Source: Trichoplax sp. H2
Lineage: Eukaryota > Placozoa > Uniplacotomia > Trichoplacea
Reading direction: 5' to 3'
Length of the DNA: 64,000 bases
Assembly: GCA_003344405.1 (NCBI GenBank)
Contig: NOWV01000087.1
Coordinates: 124,001 to 188,000 of the forward strand
Part shown: positions 1 through 11,238 of the stretch, piece by piece
How positions within the stretch are numbered: position 1 is the first letter of the stretch
How the letters are laid out: the number at the start of each line of letters is the position of its first letter
Program-made: the position numbers and the translations under genes
The notes under the pieces: generated by a model
The model's input: the letters and a program-made list of their open reading frames with translations, nothing else
Database searches by the model: none
Told to the model about the DNA's origin: nothing

Positions 1-2331
1 CGCATAAATCATGTATTCTTATGAGCTTAAGCATGTTTGTAATACTCTTAGTTATATAATGCCACAACTTGAAGACTGGTTAATTTCCCTGCCGCAAGAT
101 ATACTAAGACCGGAATGGGAAGGATCCGCTTTAGAATCTGTTAGCATTAAAATAATTAAATCCTGTCTATTATCAGGCCTTCACAACCAAACTCTGCTGA
201 TGCGTTTGAACGAATTGTTGATAGAGTATTTCGGTAAAATGCTTAAAGCAACCTTGTAGTTTATTTCCTTAATACATCCTGTGTTACTTATTCATTATTG
301 TTCTACAAATTAATTATACTGTAATTGTTTGTTAGACTCTGCGACAGAAAAATTTTTAAAGATGCCTACGAATGTTCAACGACATTTTATCGAAATACTG
401 TACTTTTGCGAAATTTTTCATAAGCAACTAGTGAAGGCATTAGCATCACGTTGTCATGCTTTAGACAAGACTTCGTGTAATTATATGTTAGACATTCTAT
501 TCGATAGGTATGATACTAGAATATTATGTTAAGAATATTATCTACTATGCCTTGACTGATTTTTTTTTCAACCGGATTTGATTTTTTAATAGGTTTAATA
601 GTGAAAATACACCTTCGACTGCTACCGCGGTCAATTACTTCAGTTTTTTAATATCCATTGTATCGGGTAATAATTCATAATAATATTAATTTTATGGTTG
701 GATGCTTCTGACAAAATCAGTATTCTAGGAACTAATAGGCAGAAAATAGTAGAATGTGAAGGCCTTCTAGATGACCATTATACAAGGTATTAACATCTAA
801 TCATGACACTGTATTGTAATAGATAGAGACGTGGTGGATTTCTTGTCAATTATTTTTCCTTATTATTTAAAAAGTTATAGGTTTACTCCGATACTATATT
901 GGAATCGAGAGGTAACATGATATTTGACAAACGTTATTCTTATTTATTTATAAATTCAATATTACTTTGTCATTTTTTTATAGTCCTTTATCTGCGATGA
1001 TTCAGAGCTATCCGAGAAAGAATTTTGGGAAAGACATTGCTTGATATTAGAGGTTTTTATTCACTGTCACTAGTCATCACAATAATTTGTAGGATTAGTT
1101 ATTTATTATGGGTGATCGACTGTGGATATCAAAGTCATTAACTGATTGTTTACATTTTCAAAAGCACACAGCATGGCAGCTAAGACGTTTACATCAACAT
1201 AAAGATTACATCGCAATATTCAAAAGGGCCCTACTTGAATTACTGGTATATTTATTACTAATAATGAATAAATATAGACTTTGTATACAGTGCAGAGCTG
1301 CTACTGGCTGTATCATGCTAAGATATGGCATTATTATATGTTAGAATTCACATCCTTATTTCCCTATCCAAACCGCTATGGGTATGCTGAAATGTTTGGA
1401 AAGGTAGGTCTAAGACGAAATTAGGTTACTGCTATACATTATGGTTACATTTTGACCTCTAATTCTTGTGAAGAACACTTATTGATACTTGTGAGTAAAT
1501 GCTTATTATCATGCTTCTGTAGTTTAAAGACTGTATCGATCGATCAGGAAAATTCCTTCAATGACGTAACCCTATGGGCAAAACTTATGTTCTCATCAGT
1601 GTATGCAGTTTCGAATTACGATACAGGTATTAATACGCATATTTCTATCCAGTACAATTAAGCCTTTTGCATACCAGATGTTAGTCTTGAAAGGGAAATG
1701 TATAATATCATCCTAGAACTGGAATTAATTTGGCAACCAGCTTTACTGGATCTTTGCATTACAATTTTGCGGGATCCGTCTTTTATGACCCAGTTTTTAA
1801 AGGTTTCGCTAAGTTATATACAAGGTATGGACTTGTTTAATAGTCTGTTTGGAATGTTACTATTTTCATACTGCACAAGACGATAAGGCAATACAGTGCC
1901 CTTTCTAAGCAAAACTGCAGCAATTTATACTGTGCATAAGTACTTATAAATATAATAGTTTATACTAATGATTTCACCAGTTCTACAGTACTACCCTTTG
2001 GATTATTTTGATCACTAGAATCAGATGTAAATGAAGTTATCGCGATATCCAAAGTCTATCAACGCTTGCTAGGAGTTTTCGATCTTCACGATAGTTTAAT
2101 TTTAAACCGGCAGCTACTCAAGGATCTTCTAACCGCAATGAAGGTATCTTAACTTTATTAACGCTAATCGTAATTGCATTACTGATCTAGAGACCATCCC
2201 ATAAAAGGCACTACAATTTCCATAATTTTCAACATTGCTTTTATTCATAGGCTGTTCCTGGCGAAGATAAAATGTCGTATGTTCTGACAAAGTTAGACTA
2301 CGATATTTCTCTTATAACCGCAAAAAGTTGA
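1..2331 (+). CDS. C-terminal part of a large helical protein, possibly TEX10/Ipi1-like
   Basis: A multi-exon gene enters from the left edge. Exons that keep one reading frame are: up to 233, 336-507, 593-666, 729-786, 881-911, 984-1052, 1099-1245, 1296-1403, about 1530-1626 (start uncertain), 1678-1824, 2019-2143 and 2251-2331, with TGA at 2329. The joins are GT-AG and phases match. The product is helix-rich and leucine-rich with no membrane segment or signal peptide, as in HEAT-like scaffold proteins. Pieces such as VNYFSFLISIVSG and FWERHCLILE recall the C-terminal region of TEX10, the animal Ipi1 of the rRNA-processing Rix1/PELP1 complex, but that is an impression and not a checked match. 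Around 1404-1530 the model is unsure: an open stretch coding ILTSNSCEEHLLILV may be an extra exon. The true 5' end lies outside or near position 11, where an in-frame stop precedes the first ATG. Confidence 0.7.
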
Positions 2332-2926
2332 AATATAATTTTTATTAATCATTTGAAGCTTTTATCTACGAATTATCCGTTAATATGATATGTACACATT
2401 AAACCGGTATTAATATGACAACTGAATACATTCAGGTACAATTTTAACCATCATCACCTCCTAATCGATTACTATTTCAATGAACAATGGAAATAAATTC
2501 GTTCAAGTTATTAACATGATATACACATTGCTTTATTGATTATAATAATTTTCTTTTATCAAGAATATGGAAAAATTAGATAAACGCATCTATTCCTATC
2601 AATTCAAAATGAACCATTTTATTATGTACAGTACATTCAGGTTACTATTTGTTCATTGTGTAATATTCAAATATTCTAAATCGACATACAAATCACGTAT
2701 CAACTGTCCTAGGCAGATATCTAAAAACCTACAAAACTACCATGAAGTGAATATCTAATTATAAGTTAAGCTATTGGGGCAAAATAAATGAAATTTACAG
2801 TAGCAATCTACACAGACAACTTTTTAATCATCGGAAAATGCGTCTTAGAATTCACACATATGGAGAATCTGTACACGTCTCAGAGATCAATTTAGAAATT
2901 TCCCAATTAAATTTTCCATTACCGTA
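2332..2926. other. Intergenic gap between convergent genes
   Basis: 595 bp separate the stop codon of the left-edge gene from the stop codon of the SWEET gene on the other strand. It must hold both 3' UTRs. Open frames here are short and show no family motif. Confidence 0.6.
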
Positions 2927-4213
2927 CTATATTGGTATTTGTTTGTCAGTTTTGGATGATTCAACACGATACCGAAAGAATAACACAAGCTGCAAAACAC
3001 CAAGTACTACACCAATTGTATTTGGAATCTGAAGAGTCAAAAAATTTTATCGATATTTTCAAATAAGACTATAACCGTATGCCATTCATTCTACCAGCAT
3101 GCACAGTTCTACGGGTATAAAATCATTCAATTACATCGCTATGTCATTACTTACCATGACAAATTGATTGCCGATAATATAGCCGTACGCACCCCATTCG
3201 AAGGATACTAGTGCATTAGCTAAACACAATGATAGCTGCATGCTTTCACTACTGTTATTTCGGATGACTTTTAGCTGTAATCACGCGAAGATTAGCAATC
3301 GTGTTACTGAAATATCATTATAAAAGCATTGTAGATATGCTACTGTAACAATAACCATAATTTGCCAAAAAACTAGCAACTACTATTTCAATTTGAATTT
3401 TATCGCTCTTACCGCCGAGGCTAAGGGTGACCCATACATTATGATGGTTGTAAGAGAACAGATTATACCTAATAGGTTCAAGGCAACGTCATAACTACTG
3501 ATGCCATATTTTACATAGGCTAATACTGAGAGTATAAAAGCTCCGGCATAAAGTGTCATTCTATTGATTGAACTCTAGAAGAATGATTCAAAAATAACTA
3601 ATGTTATTCCAATGACCCAAGATGGCTTGATTTAGGAAGATAGGAACTTTAGTAAAAGGGTTGGTTGTACCCAAGTTTACTAGCATAACTGATAATATTA
3701 CTCAAGTATGGCAATAACATAGTTGATTTAAACAGCTGTATTATCAATATTTATGATACTGTACTGGAGTCCAATGGTAGCTCATAGATAAATTTATGCT
3801 TGTATTACGATTATGTGCATAAATAAATAATATTAGAAAGAACAAGTGCAAATTCTGCTTTCCTACCTTGTTACTAAGATGCACGTAATAGATTACTGCA
3901 TAAATAGATTCTAAGACAACACCAATAACATTAACTATGGTTAAAGCTTTATCTTGCAATAGCATTCCATACTTTAGCCAAAGAGTACAACTGTAACAAT
4001 AAAATTGAAAGCATAAGAAGCAATTTAGGTATCAGTAACTATAAAAAAATTGATTTTACTACATTAATTTAGCAAAGACATCAGTTGCAATACAGTCGTT
4101 ATAAATCCACTCTGGAAAGCTAGATTGACGCTTACCTAGTCAAGCATGCCAGGATTGGAAAGTAGGGAACGTTGGAAGAACTACCATTTTTAAAAATTTT
4201 GTTGCATGTTTGA
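2927..4213 (-). CDS. SLC50A1: SWEET sugar transporter (MtN3/saliva, SLC50 family), N-terminus missing
   Basis: Passive sugar uniporter of the plasma or Golgi membrane. Five exons on the minus strand, in transcription order 4136-4213, 3867-3990, 3413-3574, 3155-3274 and 2927-3028 (TAG at 2927-2929), join in frame to about 195 residues. They read SKHATKFLKNGSSSNVPYF, then CTLWLKYGMLLQD, IVNVIGVVLESIYAVIYYV, then VKYGISSYDVALNLLG and IMYGSPLAS, then a second MtN3 repeat with WGAYGYIIGNQF and IPNTIGVVLGVLQLVLFFRY, and a short polar tail. This is the two-repeat layout of animal SWEETs, with the conserved PN pair in the last helix. The first exon, coding roughly 25 residues of helix 1, should lie above 4213; the first visible exon needs one base from it. 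Candidates near 4640-4720 and 5040 are not convincing. The gene is tail-to-tail with its left neighbour. Confidence 0.92.
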
Positions 4214-5149
4214 CTGAATAGATTCAAAGTAGTGATTGATTATTTTAGAGTTAAAATTTTACTCTTTATTCCAGTATCTATATTTATCATAGCATTTATT
4301 CATGATACGAGTAAAGATATGAATTAATTGTAGTAAAACTTTTTTAGGCTTTAAGAGCTACTATTATAGACTTTGACTTAGTAAAAGTAATACAATACCA
4401 CATGGTTATGAGCTTCAGGGAGTCAGTGATTAATACAATTAATGATCATAAAACAAGACCATTGCAAACAGTAGTACGTGCAGAATGTTGTAAATGTCAA
4501 CTATTTGCAAAAGGGGAATTTATAGTGGTATTATATTAATTTTAAGCGTAAATTGGAAACAGAATCCCTTTCGAACTACAGTAGTATTTTTAGTGATCGG
4601 CACGGTTGTTAAATGCTTCCTAGTCCTGCGTTGTAGCGGCTTACACTTGAAGAGCAGTAATTTTCAAAGTTTCCAACAACGATAGCCAATGTAACAATCG
4701 TATTGATGGAAGTCGATAGAAACACCTCTACGGTACTTCTATGCTACTTAGTATAACTTTGTAGCTAGGCCGAGTCTGATTTGTAACACATGAATTATGC
4801 GAGCAGGTTTGCGACATATTTGGAGATGGCGACATTAAATTTCCTTACTGTCTCTGCTTCATCTGGACAATAATATACAGTAGTGCAACTCCTAACTACA
4901 CTATATGTACTATACGTATATAGTTGTAGAATAATCGATTTACAGTCCTTACCATTGGTTTGACTCACGATTGAGAAATAATGAGTGAAAAAATTCAAAT
5001 TACAGCACAACCTCTTGTATAATTTTTACAGCCTCAGCTTGAAACTGAAAGATCTCTGACATAATAATAATGGATAATTACAGTACGAGTCTGTAAACCG
5101 ATCTATGATAATCACCGTTAACCACAGTAAGTACTCTAACTCACGTTCA
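4214..5149. other. Upstream region of the SWEET gene, no confirmed exon
   Basis: The missing first SWEET exon is expected here or further right. On the minus strand a frame near 4650-4740 reads SINTIVTLAIVV before a GTAAGC donor-like site, and another near 5050 begins MSEIFQFQAEAV. Neither ends in the phase needed by the exon at 4136-4213, so both are left unassigned. Confidence 0.4.
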
Positions 5150-5573
5150 CATTGAATACCCCCAAAATATAATCCTACAAGTAAATCATTGCAACTATCC
5201 CTAGCATATCCGAGAAAGATGACTTGAGTAAGATATACGATTACTGCCTGAAATCAGGTCATTTCTACGAGTATGTCGCACGTTACCCCGTAAGCAGTCG
5301 GATAAGTACTATTATTAGTTTATGCACGGAGACGAGATTTCTTCTAATCCATACTTACAGTACATTGAATACCCACAAAATATAATCCTACAAGTAAATC
5401 ATTACAACTATCCCTAGCATATCCGAGAAAGATGACTTGAGTAAGATATACGATTATTCCCTGAAATCAGGTCATTTCTACGAGTATGTCGCACGTTACC
5501 GTAAGCAGTCGGATAAGTACTATCATTAGTTTATGCAGGGAGACGAGATTTCTTCTAATCCCTACTTAAAGTA
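5150..5573. repeat. Tandem direct duplication, about 213 bp x 2
   Basis: Copy 1 spans about 5150-5362 and copy 2 about 5363-5573. They are nearly identical, differing by a few substitutions and short indels (for example ATACCCCC against ATACCCAC, and TTACCCCGTAAG against TTACCGTAAG). No gene is evident inside. The near identity implies a recent duplication or a collapsed-haplotype assembly error. Confidence 0.93.
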
Positions 5574-8046
5574 GATAGTGATTTTACTAAAGAAAGAGCC
5601 ATGTACAATTGCACATGGTACTGTTTATTAAGCGTAGTCTCGATTAACTCTATCATCGATGTATTAGCATTGATTGTATGTAATAAAGCAGTCGTGTATG
5701 ATGAATGGGGCTCGGTCGTCCCCAGCTACAAATGACGATCAAGGAGAATATCCTCAGGCAATACAAATGGATCGTGTTTAGTTGAAGAATTGATGAGAAT
5801 AGCAGATGGAGATAGTTGAGATATCATGACGAGCAATAAAATATTTATAGATTGTTGACTGGTTTCTACAATAGTAGATTGGACAATGAAGAAGAATATC
5901 ACGTTGAAAGTGAACAGGATTGAATGTTCTATGACGAAATGACATGATCGTTGCAAGTGTCCTTGAAAAGCAGTTCAGACACACCATGCATCAAGGTGCC
6001 ACACAGGCTAAAGATATAAGATAACCAACAGCCATATTTATATCCCCCCCCCAAAAAAATGTGAATGGATGTGTGTTCCATCTTCATAATTCAGTAGGCT
6101 ACCGTCGCTTTGAATAACAGCTATCGCTACCTGAGCGCACCTATAGTGGGACATGATATTATACCGACGATATCGCCGTGAACATCCTCTTACAACGTGG
6201 TATGAATAAAATGGTGACTTGTTGCATTATTCTTTTTAACTACAGGTGATTTTAATGATGTTCGAAAGAGTTTAAATGTGATATCTATCTTGTTGAATAA
6301 GTGAACAAGTGGATCTTACATTCCGGTTAAATAGAGGCCTATCGTTGACAAAGTTGCCATCCAAGCGAAATAATCGGAAGGTTGCATGATTGCTAGCCAA
6401 TCGATGTTTACGTCCTGTCTTGCTTAGTTCAAGTCATACAAGATTGGCTTGGATAAAAGTCAACCAAGGTAAAATGGACCACAACAGGTTCAAATTGTCT
6501 CCTGTAAAATGGAAATAGGGCAGTATTAAGCCAGTCAATGATGTTTCAAATCAATAGAAATCATCGATCACCAAGCAACCGATGGACTTCCCGTTTCGAC
6601 TTTCGAGCAACCCATGACAGGTTTCGGATAGATGAATTCATGAGTTGTGCTACAGTACTGTACTGTACACTGTACAGTATGTACTGTACACTCTGCCGTC
6701 GCCGTTGTGACGTTCCTTCCACAGTTGATATGAGTGCCGTACTGTGTTCACCTTACTAACGACTGCGCACTCTCGATCTGACCAATCCACCAGGGACTAG
6801 ACAGAGAGGGATGATCTGAGCAAACAAATATAAATCGCAACTAAAAGTTCTAAACGCATTGAATAAAGTACTTGTAATCCCCGCTTTGTCTGCCTTCATC
6901 TCTCCAATCATGCATTAATAGGAACGAGGGGGGCTTGGCATATTTTGGGGTTATTCTACTCTACACTACTTCTGAAAGCGAATTTGAGACACATTGGTTT
7001 CCGTTGAGATGATGAGGAAAATACAGTAGTCAGCCGTCTCCTTTTTAGTACACCGAATCACTGTTCTCGATCGCACTTTTTCTACTGACGGGTGTAGTGC
7101 TCTCGGAACTGGATGCTTCTCTACAGTATATGCAATTTCCTTGAATAGTAAAATCATGGACTAAATCTGGAGTTAGTTCAATCGGAAACAGTAACGTAGG
7201 GTAAACAATCGTTGATTCGGACTTTATCGTAAGTGTTGAAAAAAAGCCCCCTAACAAGAGGTAAACACAGTGCACTGTATCATGACTGGACTACTGTACG
7301 AGTAGTAGTGGCGTACTTGACTTCCAGGTACAATATGTTGTAGTGGTCAGTCGTCAACTGATCATGGACTCCTGGAAGAAAGACATGGGCCAACCCTACC
7401 CTCGGACAGACGGACTTTCCTTATCCAATGATGCTAGTAAATGTCGAAAAATGCCTACCTACAGTAGTATAAATCTTCCGTGGCTATTTTCGAAATCTTT
7501 GGTACCAATTTAAATAACATCTACGATTATATATAGAACTGTTTCCAAGCAAAACTTAGTCATGGATAATAAGATTAAGATTGAAGCTAATATTGCTGAA
7601 TGAGAAAAAACCAGTCCATTGAAAATCGACCGTTCGTCTACTAATGTAATGTCATAACGAAGTGTTTGAAACAATATTTTCATGAAATGAGGCCGAAAGG
7701 TCTGTCCGTCCAAGAATGCTGATTCCCAGGCCTTCTTCGAGTACTGTACACTGTACCTTACAGTAAAAAGTACTGTATCAGAAGTACTGTACGGTATGAC
7801 GTCACTTTGGTATCGAGAAACCGTTAAACAACGGTAGACCGGAGAAGGTCCGATTCGGTCCGGTCCGGTTCGATCCCTTTATGGTCTATATTACAGCGGT
7901 AAAATTCAAATTGAAGACTATACAGTGTGCGGTACAATCCTGCGGCATCATACTGTGACATCAGGAAATACGGGAAAATATTCATTCTAGCAAGCAGACC
8001 CGCAAGCGATTGTTGTCGTAGTGGTGGACCAACGGTTAAATCCATC
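5574..8046. other. Intergenic stretch upstream of SPC25, no confident gene
   Basis: About 2.5 kb without a supportable exon. It holds a C9 then A7 homopolymer run near 6045-6058 and small GTAC-palindrome patches at about 6650-6692 and 7738-7800 (see the larger arrays at 15.7 and 35.3 kb). Short coding-looking frames occur at 5699-5782 (+) and 5778-5987 (-), but they break after less than 70 codons and match no family I recognise. They may be decayed sequence. Confidence 0.5.
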
Positions 8047-10678
8047 ATGGAGAACGCAACATTTCAAGGAATTCAAGCCTCTCAGTTAGAATATCACCTG
8101 AATCTTGTTAAAGAGAAGTATAGGAATGAATTCTTGACTCCATTGAATGAAAATTTGGAAAATTCACTTGAAGAAGCGGATTGCCAGCTAGAAAATTATA
8201 AAAGTAAGTAGGGATTCTCTTTTGCCATGTTCCATTGGTTCAACTTGGTTGACAGTGTTGAAGGGGACAAAAAACACCAAACTTAATCCACTCAATTCTC
8301 ACCAGTAAATATTCTACGAGGGATCATGAGCTACATGATTATCATTGATTTTTAAATCGATCTAATACTATATGAAGGGATTCTATTGTAGTATAATACT
8401 TCCTTTTATACCAGAAAATAGAGAGGACACGATTCAAAATCTTGCAACGATCCTTGGGTGATTGCACTCGACGTTTTGCCATTGATTTCCATTCGTGTTG
8501 ACATTTTCATCAATGCCTTTAGGACGACATTGAATAGGCTATCAATGACAACATGCTATACGATAATGTGCCAGTGATTAGTTATTCAGGGAATGGCAAT
8601 CAATTTACAACGTTCCAATAGATTAGATCGAAGCTTAACCCTCTATATGCATTGCAACCACAATCTATAATATTTGAATTTGTTATTTCAAACAACTACC
8701 AAGTACTACACTACTGTACTGTATGCGCGCACTCCATGCATTCTGAAAGTTACCAATGAGACATGCATGAACGATTAACCATCTCCAAGGTATTACAGCA
8801 CCCTTATTTGCTCGCGCTTTATACTGCAACTCTTTGCCATTTATAAAAAATGAATTATTACAAACTCTCAAATGATGTGGTAGTAAATTAAAATAGAAAA
8901 GATCAATGTTGACATACGTACGTGGACGTCCCGTAGAATTCAACAATTTTTTATTATATAATTATTACAGGTCTGGCTAGCGATTATAATGAAATCATAA
9001 ATGATGCTAGGCGTGAAAATCTCCGTCGTCAACGAGGTAAGTCTAGATGTACTCTGTAGTGTACAAAAATTGACACAAAATCTCCTCACTTGATCTCAGT
9101 GCTGTACTATAGAGATAATAGAAAAATTGAGAATTCAAGCTCGCACACCATTGCAATTATACTCGTATAGATCTATAGTATATATATATATGTGTTATCA
9201 CGGACTACCCTACAATTACATCTTCATGTTCATAAAACTGACGATGATAGAACTTATACTCATCAAGCCAGTTGCCCAGGCCTAAGTCCACGCTACCGCC
9301 ACTTAAAACAGATCGATAAAATCATCAATGGACCAATCTGTTTTCAGTGGACTTAACTGATCCTACTGTACGGTGTAATGCTAGTCATTGCTGATAGTTG
9401 AGCCTACCACATTCCTGTTTTTTACAGAAATAAAGAAACAAGGTCGCAACAAAATTACTGATTTAAATTCAAAAATTTACCAAGAAGAATCAAATTTGCA
9501 ACAAGTTGAAGTCAAAAATGAACAAATACAAATGCGCTTAAAGCAAGTCCCTACAGAAATACAGGAAGAAAAAGAACGTAAGAGTTTGCTTTGATTTTGC
9601 TATTGAACAAACTGGCTAATAGTTGCGTTTGTAATAGTATCGCTTTACAGTAGATACTGTATAGAAATATTAGAAATCGATTATAGCTTTCGGATAGTAA
9701 ATATGAGTTAAAAGAGATTCTATCGAAGCTTCATTTCAATATCAAATTCTTTACCAAATGCTAATTCATTTTTCATACATATTTGGTATGGTAAGAAAAG
9801 GACAGATTTTTAGATTTACATTTCTTGCTATTATTATTTTTATCACTAAAGTTTAAACAGAAATAACAGCGCAAGATATTATGATCATTCAAAGTTGACA
9901 TATATAATAGTCTAGGTTGTTAAACATATGAAACCAAACCATGTGATAAATCAATACCGCATTTTTGCTATTCTATACGATGCACAGTGACATATAGAAC
10001 TCTGATTTAAAGTGAAAACTTCTTTACCCTTAGTAAAAACTGACATTGTTTTGATATATTCATTAATGCAGAGATTTCATCCGTGCGCGAGGCAGCAAAG
10101 ATTACTAATGTCGAATTTTATGCAAAAGCTGTAAAAATGTTTCAAGAGCGACTAGGTCTAAAGATTGAAAAGACGAAAGGTAGTATAATACTTGGCATTT
10201 TTCTTTACTTTGATATAGATTCAGTTGTAAGAAATTTCGTAGAACTATCATAAAATTAAACGCTAGTCTTACTCTGTAGATAAGAAAATGAAGTTCATCT
10301 ATACTAGAATAGATCCCAATGATGATCAGAAAGAATTTTGCGTTAGTTTTGGAATTGACAGCCTTAGTAAGCAATACTATGGTAAGCCTGGTATAACAAA
10401 CATATGTATGCAGCTCAATCTGTAAATCAAGAAAATGCAAACTACACCTATTACTATTCACATCACATTGTATATACTGTAGATCATATATAATATAATT
10501 TATATGCTAACTTTCACTTATTTATGTAGTGGTTGAAAGTGTGCCAAGCGTTTCTGGACTGCAGTCGCTCATCGATCAAATTAATCGTTCTGGAAATTTA
10601 AGAATCTTCGTTAAAGGCGTGCGAAGTTTGTTTCAAGAATATGTAAATAATCCGGTAGATAGACCACAACAATTGTAA
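8047..10678 (+). CDS. SPC25: Kinetochore protein SPC25 (Ndc80 complex)
   Basis: Subunit of the NDC80 kinetochore complex. With SPC24 it forms the centromere-proximal end that docks onto MIS12/CENP-T, while NDC80-NUF2 bind microtubules. Six exons, 8047-8203, 8971-9036, 9428-9577, 10072-10179, 10280-10381 and 10530-10678, join in frame to 243 residues (human SPC25 has 224). The first four exons code a long charged coiled coil (KKQGRNKITDLNSKIYQEE and following). The last three code the globular RWD-type head, with YAKAVKMFQERLGLKIEK, MKFIYTRIDPND and SLFQEYVNN matching the order and spacing of the vertebrate head (YKDRLGLEI, FIFTNIDP). The ATG at 8047 is the first in frame in an open stretch going back past 7930. 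The gene is tail-to-tail with DCTN2. Confidence 0.93.
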
Positions 10679-11238
10679 CTTAAGTATTGTAGTAATAACT
10701 TATTCTGCTTTGGCGTGCATATTATATCAAACATTCGAAAATAAATCATAAGTTACAATTCTTACTTAAAAACAATTGCAAAAAATTTGTACGTATAGTT
10801 TATTAGCCTGTGTAAGAAAAATTTTCAAAATACATTTAGGTGTCAGACAAACAAGTACAAGAAAATATTACAGCACCGTAATAGATTGAACATAACAAAA
10901 TTTTAAACGCTAATATAGTTCTTAATATTAAACAATCAGCAGCTCACTTAGTATGCTGAAAGTAATAAATATAGATTAGATTTTATCTTCTACTTCTATC
11001 CTTAAACTTGTAAATTGACGATTGATCCTAAATGCAGTAATCATTGCATTCTAGGATAGTGTAACTAAAAAAACTCACTCGAATAAAATAATGAAGCAAA
11101 ATGACAACAGAGAAGACATTATAGGATATTTATGCTACCTTCATGTGTTCGTGTCACAACTATGTCGAACACTGCGCTATTAATATATTACTGAAGCAAT
11201 ATTTACTGTACAGTACCTAAATAACCTAAATATCAATC
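10679..11238. other. Gap between convergent SPC25 and DCTN2
   Basis: 560 bp, presumably the two 3' UTRs. Nothing coding is seen. Confidence 0.7.
10740..10745 (+). promoter_or_regulatory. Candidate polyadenylation signal of SPC25
   Basis: AATAAA lies about 60 bases after the SPC25 stop codon, a usual distance for a short 3' UTR. It is a single hexamer in AT-rich DNA, so the support is positional only. Confidence 0.45.

Noticed and set aside
7824-8048. Minus-strand frame overlapping the SPC25 start
   Set aside because: No family motif, no partner exon; lies in the SPC25 promoter and 5' UTR.
10105-10461. 118-codon minus-strand frame
   Set aside because: Antisense to SPC25 exons 4 and 5.
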